NCBI RefSeq assembly: GCF_002409645.1
Contig: NZ_DHNR01000004.1
Span: forward strand, 1 to 46,689
DNA: 46,689 bases
Direction: 5' to 3'
Origin: Acetobacter sp. UBA5411
GTDB taxonomy: Bacteria > Pseudomonadota > Alphaproteobacteria > Acetobacterales > Acetobacteraceae
How positions within the stretch are numbered: the first letter of the stretch is position 1; each line of letters opens with the position of its first letter. The position numbers and the translations under genes were made by a program. The notes beneath the pieces were generated by a model. That model did not search any database, was not told the DNA's origin, and was given only the letters and a program-made list of their open reading frames with translations. Positions 1-9,039 of this stretch are shown piece after piece.

Positions 1-301
1 CGATCTGCTTGTTGCAGTTCATGTGCCCCGGAAAGGCTTCGTCGCCCAGACGGGGAAAGCCGCGCTGCACACCAAGGGTGACACCCGGTCCATACAGCAG
101 CACTGACGTTTCAAACCCTTTTCGGATCAGACGAGTGGCTTGCAGAAGATTTACGAACCCGACCGAGCCTTCATTGGCGACGGTGTGGAAGGTGATAAGG
201 GCTTTTTCGCCGGGTTTGGCTTTGACGTCCTCGAAAACCTTGTTTTCATAATTGACGAAGCAATCGCCATCTTTATGCGGAGCGTGTTCGACTTTCGGCA
301 T
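1..301 (-). CDS. Sll0783/MSMEG_0572-type nitrogen-starvation protein, 5' part
   Basis: This is the first 100 codons of a gene that runs off the left edge. The start is ATG at 301, with GGGAGA about 7 nt upstream. The protein begins MPKVEHAPHKDGDCF and contains the stretches ITFHTVANEGSVGFVNLLQA and GFETSVLLYGPGVTLGVQRG. I recognise these as the conserved N-terminus of the Sll0783/MSMEG_0572 family, a DsrE-like fold of unknown biochemistry. In cyanobacteria and actinobacteria the family heads a nitrilase (Nit1) cluster that responds to nitrogen starvation. The rest of such a cluster (nitrilase, radical SAM, acetyltransferase, flavoprotein) would lie to the left and cannot be seen. A MocR-type regulator lies just upstream in the same orientation and may control it. 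Family membership is recalled, not searched. Confidence 0.8.
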   Translation of the reverse strand, partial: MPKVEHAPHKDGDCFVNYENKVFEDVKAKPGEKALITFHTVANEGSVGFVNLLQATRLIRKGFETSVLLYGPGVTLGVQRGFPRLGDEAFPGHMNCNKQI

Positions 302-395
302 GGTATGTCTCCCGTGTGCTGCGGTCTCCAGCGAGAAGCCGGAGCTGACCGCTTTGCCGAAGCGAACGTGACATGGGATGACGGGGAGACAAAAT

Positions 396-422
396 ATTGT
401 ATGCCTGATCTATGCATGACAA
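396..422 (-). promoter_or_regulatory. Candidate promoter of the Sll0783-type gene
   Basis: Read on the minus strand there is TTGTCA (417-422), 15 nt, then TACAAT (396-401), about 95 nt before the start codon at 301. The spacer is short for a sigma-70 promoter. The -10 overlaps a TTGTATG element (397-403). That is the inverse of the CCATACA motif at 467-473 and of the copies near the MocR gene start, so a regulator could act here. This is inference from motif matching only. Confidence 0.35.
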
Positions 423-540
423 ACGACGCAAAGCATGTGATAAACCTGTTTCCACCCAAGACAGATCCATACAAAAAGTATTAACGAGCATGACAATCGG
501 GAGAAAATTGAATACCTATTTGTTTTGTAAGGATATTCAT

Positions 541-590
541 TTCACGCATTCGTGAACCGAAAGCGATTTTGTTTTTCGCGCGGTCGCGAA
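541..590. promoter_or_regulatory. Two related dyads in the 302-640 intergenic region
   Basis: Two perfect inverted repeats of the same form, TTCrCG-N4-CGyGAA, lie at 541-556 (TTCACG catt CGTGAA) and 575-590 (TTCGCG cggt CGCGAA), 34 bp centre to centre. They sit between the MocR stop and the start of the Sll0783-type gene. Neither is followed by a T-run on the minus strand, so they do not look like a terminator. A pair of operator sites for a dimeric regulator is the simplest reading. I do not recognise the motif. The rest of 302-640 holds no gene. Confidence 0.4.
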
Positions 591-640
591 CAGCCTCTGG
601 GAATCAGGCGATTCCGACCATTCCTGATCGTGCTGTCAGG

Positions 641-2044
641 TCACACAATATCGGCAAAACCGGGAGAACGCTTGTGCTGCAGGACTGACAGGACCCCATG
701 CAGGGATTCCTCAAGGCTTCCGGCGTCAGGTGCACTGCCCAAGGCGATCCGTGCCCGCTGCGGGGGCTCACCGCTGATGGCAAAAACGGTGCTGGGCACC
801 AGCGCCAGACCGCGCCTGCGAGCATAGGCGACGAAATCCGCGCTACCCCACCAGTCCGGCAGTTTTAGCCAGACATGCGGTCCGTCGGGGTTCATGCAGT
901 GCCCTGCCCCCAGCACCTTCCGGGCAATCGACTGGCGCAGACGCAGTTCCTTCTGAATGGCGTGCAGAATTGTATGCGCCTGCCCTGTCTGCATCCACCG
1001 TGCCGTGAGCGCACTGAGCAGACCGGCATTGGTGAGCGCAATCGCCCGGATCGCCGCCGTAACGCGCCGGGTCATGTCCGCGTTGGGCAGGGCGACATAT
1101 GCTGTGCGCAGGCCCGGACTGAGCGTCTTGGCAAGAGTAGCCACATAGCTGACGCGACTATGGTCGAGAGCCGCCAGCGCAGGCAGCGGATTGTCCATCA
1201 GAAGACTGTATGGATCGTCTTCAGCAATATGCAGATGATGGTGCTGGGTGACCTTCAGGATGTCCTTGCGCCGTTGCAGGGACATCGTGGCCGTGGTGGG
1301 ATTGTGAATGGTCGGGATGCAGTAGAGCAGTCGGGGATGATGCTCGGCGCAGACCCGATCAAGCTGGTCCGGCATCATGCCTTCCATATCACTGTCCACA
1401 CCGACCAGAATAAGATCGAACTGCGCCGCGATGGTCCGGATACCGGGATAGGCAATGCGGTCAGTGACAATCACATCGCCGGGCTGGGTATGTGTGCTGA
1501 CAATCGCCGCAAGCGCACTCTGGGCACCCGGTGAGACAAGGATTTCATCCGTACGCCTCTGCCCGATGACGGGCGCGATCCATTTCGCGCCGAGTTGACG
1601 CTCCTCCAGAGTGCCGCCCGTCACCCGGTAGGACATCAGGCTGTTCAGATCCTGCTGCTTCAGGATAGCGGTAATGTCACTCTGGATGATCCGTTGCAGA
1701 GGCGGATCCTGCGGGATCGGCGGCAAATTCATGGTCAGATCGACCACAGCCGGTCCCGTATGGCGCCAATGGCTCTCCCCGGCACCAACACGAACGAAGG
1801 TGCCCCGGCCGACCGTTGCGTCAATCAGACTGCGCCGACGAGCTTCGGTGAACGCCCGGGTCACAGTCGTCAGATTGGTACCGAGATATTCCGCAATCGT
1901 TCGCTGTGGCGGCAACCTGTCCCCTTCCCGCAGATCCCCCTTGCGGATGGAAAGAGCCAGCGCGTCCGCGATCGTCAGGTAGATCGCATTCGGGCTTCGG
2001 CTGATCTCTTCTTTCCAGTGGGCGAGATAGGGGTATGCGGACAT
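641..2044 (-). CDS. MocR-type transcriptional regulator (GntR/aminotransferase)
   Basis: The 467-aa protein has an N-terminal GntR winged-helix domain (about residues 15-85, with GDRLPPQRTIAEYLGTN as the recognition region). The rest is a fold-type-I aminotransferase domain. PLP-site residues are visible: Asn248 in IHNPT, the acidic pair Asp276/277, Lys306 in LAKTLSPG for the Schiff base, and Arg313. These features define the MocR/PdxR/GabR architecture, where PLP or an amino-compound adduct tunes DNA binding. Length is normal. The start is ATG at 2044. It is followed on the same strand, after 339 nt, by the Sll0783-type gene, so that cluster is a natural target. The effector is unknown. Confidence 0.92.
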   Translation of the reverse strand: MSAYPYLAHWKEEISRSPNAIYLTIADALALSIRKGDLREGDRLPPQRTIAEYLGTNLTTVTRAFTEARRRSLIDATVGRGTFVRVGAGESHWRHTGPAVVDLTMNLPPIPQDPPLQRIIQSDITAILKQQDLNSLMSYRVTGGTLEERQLGAKWIAPVIGQRRTDEILVSPGAQSALAAIVSTHTQPGDVIVTDRIAYPGIRTIAAQFDLILVGVDSDMEGMMPDQLDRVCAEHHPRLLYCIPTIHNPTTATMSLQRRKDILKVTQHHHLHIAEDDPYSLLMDNPLPALAALDHSRVSYVATLAKTLSPGLRTAYVALPNADMTRRVTAAIRAIALTNAGLLSALTARWMQTGQAHTILHAIQKELRLRQSIARKVLGAGHCMNPDGPHVWLKLPDWWGSADFVAYARRRGLALVPSTVFAISGEPPQRARIALGSAPDAGSLEESLHGVLSVLQHKRSPGFADIV

Positions 2045-2056
2045 GGGATGGGATTT

Positions 2057-2097
2057 CCATACATTTGATGAAATTCCATTTCACCATACGCCATACA
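2057..2097. promoter_or_regulatory. CCATACA repeats upstream of the MocR gene
   Basis: On the plus strand CCATACA occurs at 2057-2063 and 2091-2097, with CCATAC at 2084-2089. All lie within 55 nt upstream of the MocR start. The same heptamer occurs at 467-473 and its inverse at 397-403, in front of the Sll0783-type gene. MocR proteins typically bind short direct repeats, so these may be autoregulatory operators. The stretch 2098-2345 beyond them shows no gene. Confidence 0.35.
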
Positions 2098-2345
2098 ATC
2101 AGCGCAATCATGATATCAATGAGGTTGAATATTCACCGATGAAGGTCAGACCCATATTGACCGGAAATATATTCTGGCGGGAGGCCGGGCCAATGTAGCC
2201 GAGAAAAAATTATCAACAAGGCGGTTGGCGCGACGGGGCAGGTTTTGGACTTTTAGCTGAGGTGCAGGGAGTGTATCGGACGAGGTCCAGAAGCCACTTG
2301 GGTATCTATTAGTCTCGCCTGGTAAGAATACAAAGAGGAACCTCC

Positions 2346-2720
2346 TTACTCCTGGTCGACCTCTGTTTCGTCTTTTCCAGATTCAGGGCTGTATTCTATT
2401 TCAGGAACTGCGACACGTTTTACGTGTGCGTTCTTTATTTGCGTCTGAATAGCGATAGCGCGGGCAGTTTCTGACTGTTGATCCATAGGACGCAAATCTG
2501 AGCATTTTATGACCATGGAAGACTGGTCATTTACTGTCATATATGGACAACCGCTGGCAGAAATTACTTTTGCCCATGCACAGACATGAACCAAGTTTGT
2601 AACGACAGGACCGCCATATCCATCGGTGAGAGAAAAGCTGAATGCGACGTTCTGCTGTGCCCGGTAATCCCCGGCGAGCGCATTCAGATACTGACGAACA
2701 AACTTGTCCTGTTCAGACAT
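2346..2720 (-). CDS. Conserved small hypothetical protein
   Basis: This is a 124-aa frame with a protein-like composition. The stretch YLNALAGDYRAQQNVAFSFS, followed by a CAWAKVISASG segment, resembles small proteobacterial hypotheticals that carry a 'GDYQAQRN...CAW...ILASG' pattern, which I recall only as uncharacterised. There is no obvious signal peptide at the ATG at 2720 and no clear Shine-Dalgarno, so the true start may differ. The C-terminus is acidic and probably disordered. It stands alone between the MocR gene and the end of the guanidine/urea operon, and its composition is slightly AT-richer than its neighbours. I cannot assign a function. Confidence 0.5.
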   Translation of the reverse strand: MSEQDKFVRQYLNALAGDYRAQQNVAFSFSLTDGYGGPVVTNLVHVCAWAKVISASGCPYMTVNDQSSMVIKCSDLRPMDQQSETARAIAIQTQIKNAHVKRVAVPEIEYSPESGKDETEVDQE

Positions 2721-2798
2721 GCACGAAGATAAGCTTCACTAGGCAGAGCGTTGCCCAAGACAAGACATCGCCTGAGAAGCATATTTTTGAAAACCCCC

Positions 2799-2821
2799 AG
2801 CGGAAACGGGAGATTTCCGCT
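2799..2821 (-). terminator. Candidate terminator of the guanidine/urea operon
   Basis: A perfect 8-bp stem AGCGGAAA / TTTCCGCT with a 7-nt loop lies about 155 nt downstream of the allophanate hydrolase stop. On the minus strand it is followed by GGGGGTTTTCAAAAAT, a modest T-run. It is the only good hairpin between this operon and the next gene. The rest of 2721-2976 shows nothing. Confidence 0.45.
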
Positions 2822-2976
2822 CTCTGTCCGGGCGTCAGGGACAGGGCGACCTCCTTTCCTCAGCATCGACAATCACATGGATTTTCGTAATCACTCCAGC
2901 ACTGAATACTCCATGACCTGATCTGCTGGCAGGTAAAGTCCGCGATGTCCCTGTCCTGCCGGAACGACCGCATGCT

Positions 2977-4779
2977 TCACTTCTCCTGCATGTAGGAACG
3001 CCAGCCACCGGTCGCGGTAATGTCCGTGCCACTTCGGGCGACGGCTTCACTGCAGAGAAAACCACAGACTTCCTTGCCATCCGATAGTGTAATGCGCCCG
3101 ATGGACATGGGCTGCGGAACGGACGCGACGAACCGTCCAAAACCGGCGGCATCCAGTTCATAAACTTCGACTTCCAGGCCCGCGCCAGCAAAGCCTCGTT
3201 CCCGCACAAGACCCGGCTTCGGTGGTGTCGCATCAGGCAGGGCAAACAGCCTGTAATCGAATGCCGTTAGCGTCGTTTCCCGCAGAACGGCATGCTCCTT
3301 TTCAAGCTGCCAGTGTAGCGGGAAACCTTTCAGATGAGCTCCAACCACCGCCAGAAGCACTCTTTCAGAGGATGGACCGTCCTGTTTTTCAGAGACGGCA
3401 GGCTTTTCAGTGCGTGCAACGCCGATACCTTCTCCCAGCGCTTCATGAAAACGTCCAGCAAGAGCAGCCAGATCTTCATCGGTGAAGGCTGGTGAGACGA
3501 ATGTCACACCAAAGGGCAGACCATCGGGTGCAAAACCCGCAGGTACAGCACAGGCAGCCATATCAAGTAGATTTACGAAATTGGTATAGGCACCAAGCAG
3601 ACTGTTGGCGGCAATAGGCTGCTCGATGACTTCCTGTTTCGTGACGATGCGTGGTGCGGTTGGCAACAGCATGACATCGAACTTATCCCACATCCGTTGT
3701 GCAATCTGCTGCAACGCATGCTGACGATAGATCCCGTCGAAAACATCTGTGGCCGTATAGTTTGCCGCACCATCAAGAATAGTTCCCACGGTCGGATCCA
3801 TATCCTTGCGATGGGAGTGATAGAAATCCTTTATCGCAGCAAGACGTTCCACAACGAACGGTCCGCTGTAGAGTAATGCTGCCGTTTCCTTGAGCGGCGC
3901 GAAATCCAGTTCGACAGGCGTGCCTCCAAGCTGTTCAAGACGCTTTATGGCCTGAGCATAGAGAGCGGCATTCGCTTCGTTGCCATCAAAAAAGCGCTCG
4001 CTCTCCGGCAGAACTCCGAAACGGAACGTCGTGAACGGCAGCGAACGTGGCAAGAGAGTCCGCGAAAAAGGAGCCCGCGCATCCGCAGCACCAGCTACTC
4101 GTTCGACTTCCCATGCGTCAGACGTTAATCCTGCAAAAACCGAGATACAGTCGAGGGATTCACATGCTGGAACAAGACCATAGGTGCTGATAACACCTCT
4201 CGATGGTTTGAGACCAACGATATTGTTGAACGCTGCAGGAACGCGGCCTGATCCCGCCGTATCCGTTCCGAGCGAAAACGACACCAGTCCCGCTGCCACA
4301 GCCACAGCAGAGCCGGAGCTTGAACCGCCCGAAACATAGTCCGCATTGAACACGCAATGCGGTTGGCCATAGGGCGATCGCATTCCAACAAGACCAGTCG
4401 CAAACTGATCGAGATTGGTCTTGCCTATGACAATGGCTCCGGCTGCTTCCAGCCGCTTGATCACTTCGGCACTTTCGCTCGGTTCATAGGCAAAGGTCGG
4501 ACAGGCTGCCGTCGTCGGTAGACCTGCGACGTCAATATTATCCTTTACCGCAAAAGGAATACCGTAAAGTGGCAGGTCAGCAGCAGGCAGTTTTTCCAGT
4601 TCAGCAGCGCGCGCTAGTAGCTTCTCCATTGGCACGCGACTGATCCAGACCGCTGGATCCTTGGCGGCATAAGCGTCAGCACGTGCGGCAACTTCACGCA
4701 CAATGTCTGTGGGCGTCAGCGTTCCGGCGCGACAGGCGGAAAGCAGGGGTGTTATCTGCAACATGTTTGGCAAGGTCAT
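2977..4779 (-). CDS. atzF: Allophanate hydrolase (AtzF type)
   Basis: The 600-aa protein hydrolyses allophanate to two ammonia and CO2 in the cytoplasm. The N-terminal amidase-signature domain (about 1-440) shows the full Ser-cisSer-Lys triad: Lys79 in GIPFAVKDN, Ser153 in GGSSSGSA and Ser177 in GTDTAGSGR. The C-terminal domain (about 475-600, with HLKGFPLHWQLE and a Gly/Phe-rich stretch) is the small domain found in AtzF and in Dur1,2-type enzymes, so this is a full-length AtzF, not a generic amidase. The start is ATG at 4779 behind CAGGAAAA. It lies 41 nt after the carboxylase gene and is the last gene of the operon. Confidence 0.93.
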   Translation of the reverse strand: MTLPNMLQITPLLSACRAGTLTPTDIVREVAARADAYAAKDPAVWISRVPMEKLLARAAELEKLPAADLPLYGIPFAVKDNIDVAGLPTTAACPTFAYEPSESAEVIKRLEAAGAIVIGKTNLDQFATGLVGMRSPYGQPHCVFNADYVSGGSSSGSAVAVAAGLVSFSLGTDTAGSGRVPAAFNNIVGLKPSRGVISTYGLVPACESLDCISVFAGLTSDAWEVERVAGAADARAPFSRTLLPRSLPFTTFRFGVLPESERFFDGNEANAALYAQAIKRLEQLGGTPVELDFAPLKETAALLYSGPFVVERLAAIKDFYHSHRKDMDPTVGTILDGAANYTATDVFDGIYRQHALQQIAQRMWDKFDVMLLPTAPRIVTKQEVIEQPIAANSLLGAYTNFVNLLDMAACAVPAGFAPDGLPFGVTFVSPAFTDEDLAALAGRFHEALGEGIGVARTEKPAVSEKQDGPSSERVLLAVVGAHLKGFPLHWQLEKEHAVLRETTLTAFDYRLFALPDATPPKPGLVRERGFAGAGLEVEVYELDAAGFGRFVASVPQPMSIGRITLSDGKEVCGFLCSEAVARSGTDITATGGWRSYMQEK

Positions 4780-4820
4780 GATTTTTTCCTGTTCTGTCAG
4801 CGGCGGATTATTCGGAAGTA

Positions 4821-7800
4821 TCAGTCTGTGCGCACAACCATGATGCGCTCGCCACCACGCACTTCCCGCCCCTTGCGGCAGAGAATATCCGTAATGACGC
4901 CGTTTGCAGGCGAAACGATCTTCATCTCGGTCTTCATGGATTCAATGATGGCGACGGTGTCCCCAACTTTCACATGGTCGCCCACATTGACGGGAAGCTG
5001 CCACACACTGCCGGGCACCGGACTGTCCACGCCCATGTGACCTTCGGGGAGCAGGGATTCGTCAGCCTGACTGTCATTCGTTTCTTCCTCGAATGTGTCG
5101 AGACCTTTGGCGATCCAGTCCTGTCGTTCGGCCTCAAAGGCCGCCTGCTGACGATTGCGGGCCGCTTCGATCTCGTCTTTGTTGGCTTCAAGAAAGGCGC
5201 GATACTCCCGTAGACTGAACCGCGTTTCCTCGATCTTCACGGAGAAACGGCCATACGGAAAAGCGGCGCGGGCCTCCATCAGTTCGTCATGTGAAACGGG
5301 ATAGAAACGGATCTGATCGAAAAACCTGAGAAGCCAAGGCGTGCCTTCATGAAACACATCCGTTGTGCGCCATGTGTTCCAGACCTGTGTGGTGCGACCA
5401 AAAAGCTGGTAGCCACCCGGTCCTTCCATCCCGTAGATGCACATATAGCTGCCGCCAATGCCCACCACGTTGTCAGGCGTCCATGTACGGGCTGGATTGT
5501 ATTTGGTCGTCACAAGCCTGTGACGCGGGTCGATCGGAGTGGCGACAGGTGCGCCGAGATAGACATCACCCAGTCCCATTACGAGATAGGAGGCGTTAAA
5601 GATGATGTCCTTGACGGCATCAATCGACGGCAGACCATTGATGCGGCGGATGAACTCGATGTTGGAGGGGCACCATGGCGCGTTGGGACGCACGAGCTCC
5701 TGATAACGCTGCATGGCCAATCGCGCCTGCTCGTCATCCCAAGAGACCGGCAGATATACGATACGGCTTGGCACCACGATATCATCGTCGCCTGATGGAA
5801 GCGCCTGCTCGATACCGTGCAGGATTTCCAGAAGGGCTGACAGGCTGATGACGTCGGGATTGTAATGGACCTGCAAAGACCGGATGCCCGGCGTCAGGTC
5901 AATGATGCCATCCACAGCTTCGGTTTTCAGACGCTCCAGTACAAGCTGGGCACGCAGACGCAACGTCACGTCCAGTTCCGGGGGACCGAATTCGAGCAGC
6001 AGATAGCTGTCGCCCGCACGACGATACACGACCGGAATTTCACCTTCCGAACGGAACAGGATGGGGCTGTCGCCTGTCACAGGAGCGCTCAGGAATGGCA
6101 GCTTCAACGGTTCAGGCTGCACGCGACGGAAACGCACCTTGTCGCCGGGATGGAGCTGCCCCATTTTCCACAACTCGTCGCGTGTGAGCACGGCGGGACA
6201 GACAAAACCACCGAGGCTTGGGCCATCAGGACCCAGCAGGATCGGCATGTCGCCGGTAAAGTCGATAGCGCCGATGGCGTAGGCATTGTCGTGAATGTTG
6301 GAAGGATGGAGCCCGGCCTCGCCTCCGTCCGTGCGCGCCCAGCGTGGTTTTGGTCCGATCAAACGCACACCCGTGCGAGCGCTGTTGAAGTGAACCTCGT
6401 ATTCACTGGAAAACAGCTCAGCGATATCCTCGTCACGGAAGAAATCCGGTGCACCATGCGGGCCGTACAGCACACCCAGTTCCCATGTCTGCGTCAGCGC
6501 CGGACGGTCTTCCAACGGGATGGTGGTGGTCTCTGGCGCATCTGCCAGAGGCGCGGCAAGTCTCAGAACATCGCCGGTGCGCAGCTGTCCGGTTGCATGA
6601 CCACCGAACTGACCGAGCATGAATGTAGAACGCGATCCGAGATAAAGCGGCGCATCAATGCCACCACGAATGGCGAGATAGGTGCGATGTCCCGCCCCCT
6701 TGATCTGCCCCAGTGACAGAACCTGTCCGGCCTTTACCTCGATCGGCTCCCAGTAAGGGATTTCCTTGCCATCCATTGTCGCGGGCATGAACGCCCCGGC
6801 AAGACCGATGGTGGCAGGCGCGTTGAAACGGAGAACCGGGCCGGAAACAGTGAACTCCAGAGCGGCCACACCCTCGGCATTGCCGACAATGCGATTGGCC
6901 AGACGGAAACTGCGATCGTCCATCGGACCATTGGGAGGCACGCCCACGTCCCAGTAGCCGATCCGTCCCGGCCAATCCTGCACCGTAGACTGAAGCCCCG
7001 GCGCGATGACCTCGATTGTGGTGGGCGTATAGGCAAAGCTGTTGAGCAGGCCAGTAAATACTTCTCCCGCCAGAACGGCAGGTGCGGCGGTGATGGCGCG
7101 CAGGTAATCGAGATTGCTTTCCAGCCCCCCGATGCGCGTCGCCGTCAGCGCTTCATTGAGGTTACGAAAGGCTTCTTCACGCGTGGCTCCCCGTGCGATG
7201 ACCTTGGCCAGCATCGGATCATAATAGGGCGTTACTTCCGTGCCGGTCTCGATCCAACCATCCACACGCACATTCGCCGGGAACTGCACTTCGGTCAGGC
7301 GTCCCGTCGAAGGACGGAAATTTTCCGCAGGGTTCTCGGCATACACGCGGGCTTCCACGGCTGCGCCCTGCGGGATCAGGCTGTCCTGAGATGGCAGGAC
7401 CAGACTGCCATCCGCCTGACGCACCATCCATTCGACAAGGTCGATCCCGAACACTTCCTCAGTGACGCAGTGTTCGACCTGAAGGCGCGTATTCACCTCA
7501 AGGAAATAGAATTCGCCGCTTTCGGTGTCGTAAATAAACTCCACCGTGCCCGCAGATTCATACGCGACCGCGGAGCACAGGGCACGGGCTGCTTCACGCA
7601 GTCCCTTGCGTGTCGCATCCGACAGGCCGGGAGCCGGTGTTTCTTCGATAACCTTCTGATTGCGCCGCTGGAGAGAACAGTCACGTTCGCCCAGCGTGAG
7701 AATGTTGCCTTTACCGTCACCGAAGATCTGCACTTCAACATGGCGTGCGAAAGCAATGAACTTTTCCAAAAAGACACGGGCATCACCAAAGTTGTTGCCG

Positions 7801-8360
7801 CCCATGCGGGACACTGCGGCGAAGCAGTCACGCAGTTCCGCTTCGTTGTGACAGACCTGCATGCCAATGCCACCGCCGCCCGCCGTGCTCTTGAGCATGA
7901 CAGGATAGCCGATGCGCTGAGCTTCAACTGCGGCCTCATCAGCCGTACTGAGAATATCGGAGCCCGGCAGAAGCGGCACATTGTTCTGCCTGGCCAGATC
8001 GCGGGCGGTATGCTTGAGACCGAACGCCCGCATATGCTCCGGACGCGGCCCCATGAAACGGATGCCACGTTCAGCCAGTTTTTCGGCAAATTCGGCCCGT
8101 TCACTCAGAAAACCGTAACCGGGGTGGACAGCCTGTGCTCCTGTTCTGGCGCAGGCGTCCAGAATGGCATCCATGTTCAGATAACTGTCCGTCACCGCTG
8201 CCGGACCGATCAGCACCGACTCATCAGCCTCCAGCACGGGAGGCGTAAAGCGATCGGCTTCCGAGCATACCGCCACGGAAGCGATGTTCATGTGCCGGAG
8301 GGTCCGGCTGACACGCCGGACAATTTCTCCACGGTTGGCGATGAGGACCTTGCTGAACAT
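4821..8360 (-). CDS. Biotin-dependent urea/guanidine carboxylase
   Basis: The 1179-aa protein has the urea-carboxylase layout. Biotin carboxylase comes first (about 1-445; ATP-grasp GGGGIGMQ at 161-168, EVNTRLQVEH near 290). A KipA-like then KipI-like carboxyltransferase follows (about 450-1020), and a biotinyl domain closes it with ESMKTEMK, biotin Lys1143. It carboxylates urea or guanidine using ATP and bicarbonate. The two adjacent DUF1989 genes argue for guanidine, since such clusters were shown to make carboxyguanidine and deiminate it. The active-site stretch reads AIDFTGD with Asp700. I recall Asp in place of Asn here as a guanidine marker, but have not verified it. RBS GGAAG; 18 nt after the preceding gene. 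Confidence 0.93.
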   Translation of the reverse strand: MFSKVLIANRGEIVRRVSRTLRHMNIASVAVCSEADRFTPPVLEADESVLIGPAAVTDSYLNMDAILDACARTGAQAVHPGYGFLSERAEFAEKLAERGIRFMGPRPEHMRAFGLKHTARDLARQNNVPLLPGSDILSTADEAAVEAQRIGYPVMLKSTAGGGGIGMQVCHNEAELRDCFAAVSRMGGNNFGDARVFLEKFIAFARHVEVQIFGDGKGNILTLGERDCSLQRRNQKVIEETPAPGLSDATRKGLREAARALCSAVAYESAGTVEFIYDTESGEFYFLEVNTRLQVEHCVTEEVFGIDLVEWMVRQADGSLVLPSQDSLIPQGAAVEARVYAENPAENFRPSTGRLTEVQFPANVRVDGWIETGTEVTPYYDPMLAKVIARGATREEAFRNLNEALTATRIGGLESNLDYLRAITAAPAVLAGEVFTGLLNSFAYTPTTIEVIAPGLQSTVQDWPGRIGYWDVGVPPNGPMDDRSFRLANRIVGNAEGVAALEFTVSGPVLRFNAPATIGLAGAFMPATMDGKEIPYWEPIEVKAGQVLSLGQIKGAGHRTYLAIRGGIDAPLYLGSRSTFMLGQFGGHATGQLRTGDVLRLAAPLADAPETTTIPLEDRPALTQTWELGVLYGPHGAPDFFRDEDIAELFSSEYEVHFNSARTGVRLIGPKPRWARTDGGEAGLHPSNIHDNAYAIGAIDFTGDMPILLGPDGPSLGGFVCPAVLTRDELWKMGQLHPGDKVRFRRVQPEPLKLPFLSAPVTGDSPILFRSEGEIPVVYRRAGDSYLLLEFGPPELDVTLRLRAQLVLERLKTEAVDGIIDLTPGIRSLQVHYNPDVISLSALLEILHGIEQALPSGDDDIVVPSRIVYLPVSWDDEQARLAMQRYQELVRPNAPWCPSNIEFIRRINGLPSIDAVKDIIFNASYLVMGLGDVYLGAPVATPIDPRHRLVTTKYNPARTWTPDNVVGIGGSYMCIYGMEGPGGYQLFGRTTQVWNTWRTTDVFHEGTPWLLRFFDQIRFYPVSHDELMEARAAFPYGRFSVKIEETRFSLREYRAFLEANKDEIEAARNRQQAAFEAERQDWIAKGLDTFEEETNDSQADESLLPEGHMGVDSPVPGSVWQLPVNVGDHVKVGDTVAIIESMKTEMKIVSPANGVITDILCRKGREVRGGERIMVVRTD

Positions 8361-8378
8361 GACTGATCTTCCGATGGG

Positions 8379-9023
8379 TCAGATGGAAGCGGGGTCGCCG
8401 ATGACCACGCGGATGGGAGTAGGTGTGAAGCCGTTGCAGGGATTGTTGACCTGCGGGCAGTTCGACACCACGACGAGCGTATCCATCTCGGCGCGCAGAT
8501 CGACAAAACCACCGGGCGCGGACAGGCCGTCATCAATCACCAGTTCGCCATTCTGCATGATGGGAACATTCATGAAGAAATTGACGTTGTTGACGATATC
8601 GCGCTTGCTCATGCCGTATTTTTCCACTTCCAGAAGGAAGTTTTCACGACATGCATGCATGTATTTCGTCTCATGACCAAAGCGCACCGTGTTGGATTCA
8701 CAGCTGCATGCACCGGCCAGCGTGTCATGACGCCCGCATGTGTCTTCCACAACGGTCATGAGCACATTGCCCTCATTGGAAAACAGCCGACCGCCCTTGC
8801 CGATATAGGCTGCTCCCTGATTTACAAGCGTATCCTGCGCACTATAACGCTCGTGATAGGCATGGGCATTGTAGAAAAGCGCATCTACTGCCTGCTGGCT
8901 TTCAAGATCGATGATGCGGAGGACCTGTCCCTTGCGAACCACGCCGGACCAGGGCACGCGAGCAGCCACGACCTGATCGAGGGTGATGGTCGAGAAGACC
9001 TTGCTGATATCGTATTCTGGCAT
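8379..9023 (-). CDS. DUF1989 protein, urea-carboxylase-associated 1 / carboxyguanidine deiminase subunit
   Basis: I place the start at ATG 9023 (MPEYDISKV) because GGGAG lies 8 nt upstream. An in-frame ATG at 9110 would overlap the preceding gene. This gives 214 aa. DUF1989 features are clear: a CGRHDTLAGACS core (Cys96, His99, Cys106), a conserved ALFYNAHAYHERY segment, and a C-terminal GFVDLRAEMD...SNCPQVNNPCNG stretch. In guanidine-degrading clusters the two DUF1989 proteins form the carboxyguanidine deiminase CgdAB, which releases ammonia to give allophanate. This paralogue keeps the His/Cys core that the second one lacks, so it is probably the catalytic or metal-binding subunit (inference). 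Confidence 0.88.
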   Translation of the reverse strand: MPEYDISKVFSTITLDQVVAARVPWSGVVRKGQVLRIIDLESQQAVDALFYNAHAYHERYSAQDTLVNQGAAYIGKGGRLFSNEGNVLMTVVEDTCGRHDTLAGACSCESNTVRFGHETKYMHACRENFLLEVEKYGMSKRDIVNNVNFFMNVPIMQNGELVIDDGLSAPGGFVDLRAEMDTLVVVSNCPQVNNPCNGFTPTPIRVVIGDPASI

Positions 9024-9039
9024 CGATAGAACTCCCGGA

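Noticed and set aside
575..590. TTCGCG-cggt-CGCGAA as terminator of the MocR gene
   Set aside because: On the minus strand it is followed by AAACAAAA and not by T residues, so an operator is the better reading.
5865..6716. 283-codon plus-strand frame inside the carboxylase gene
   Set aside because: It is antisense to the conserved carboxyltransferase domain and has no recognisable domain or start signal.
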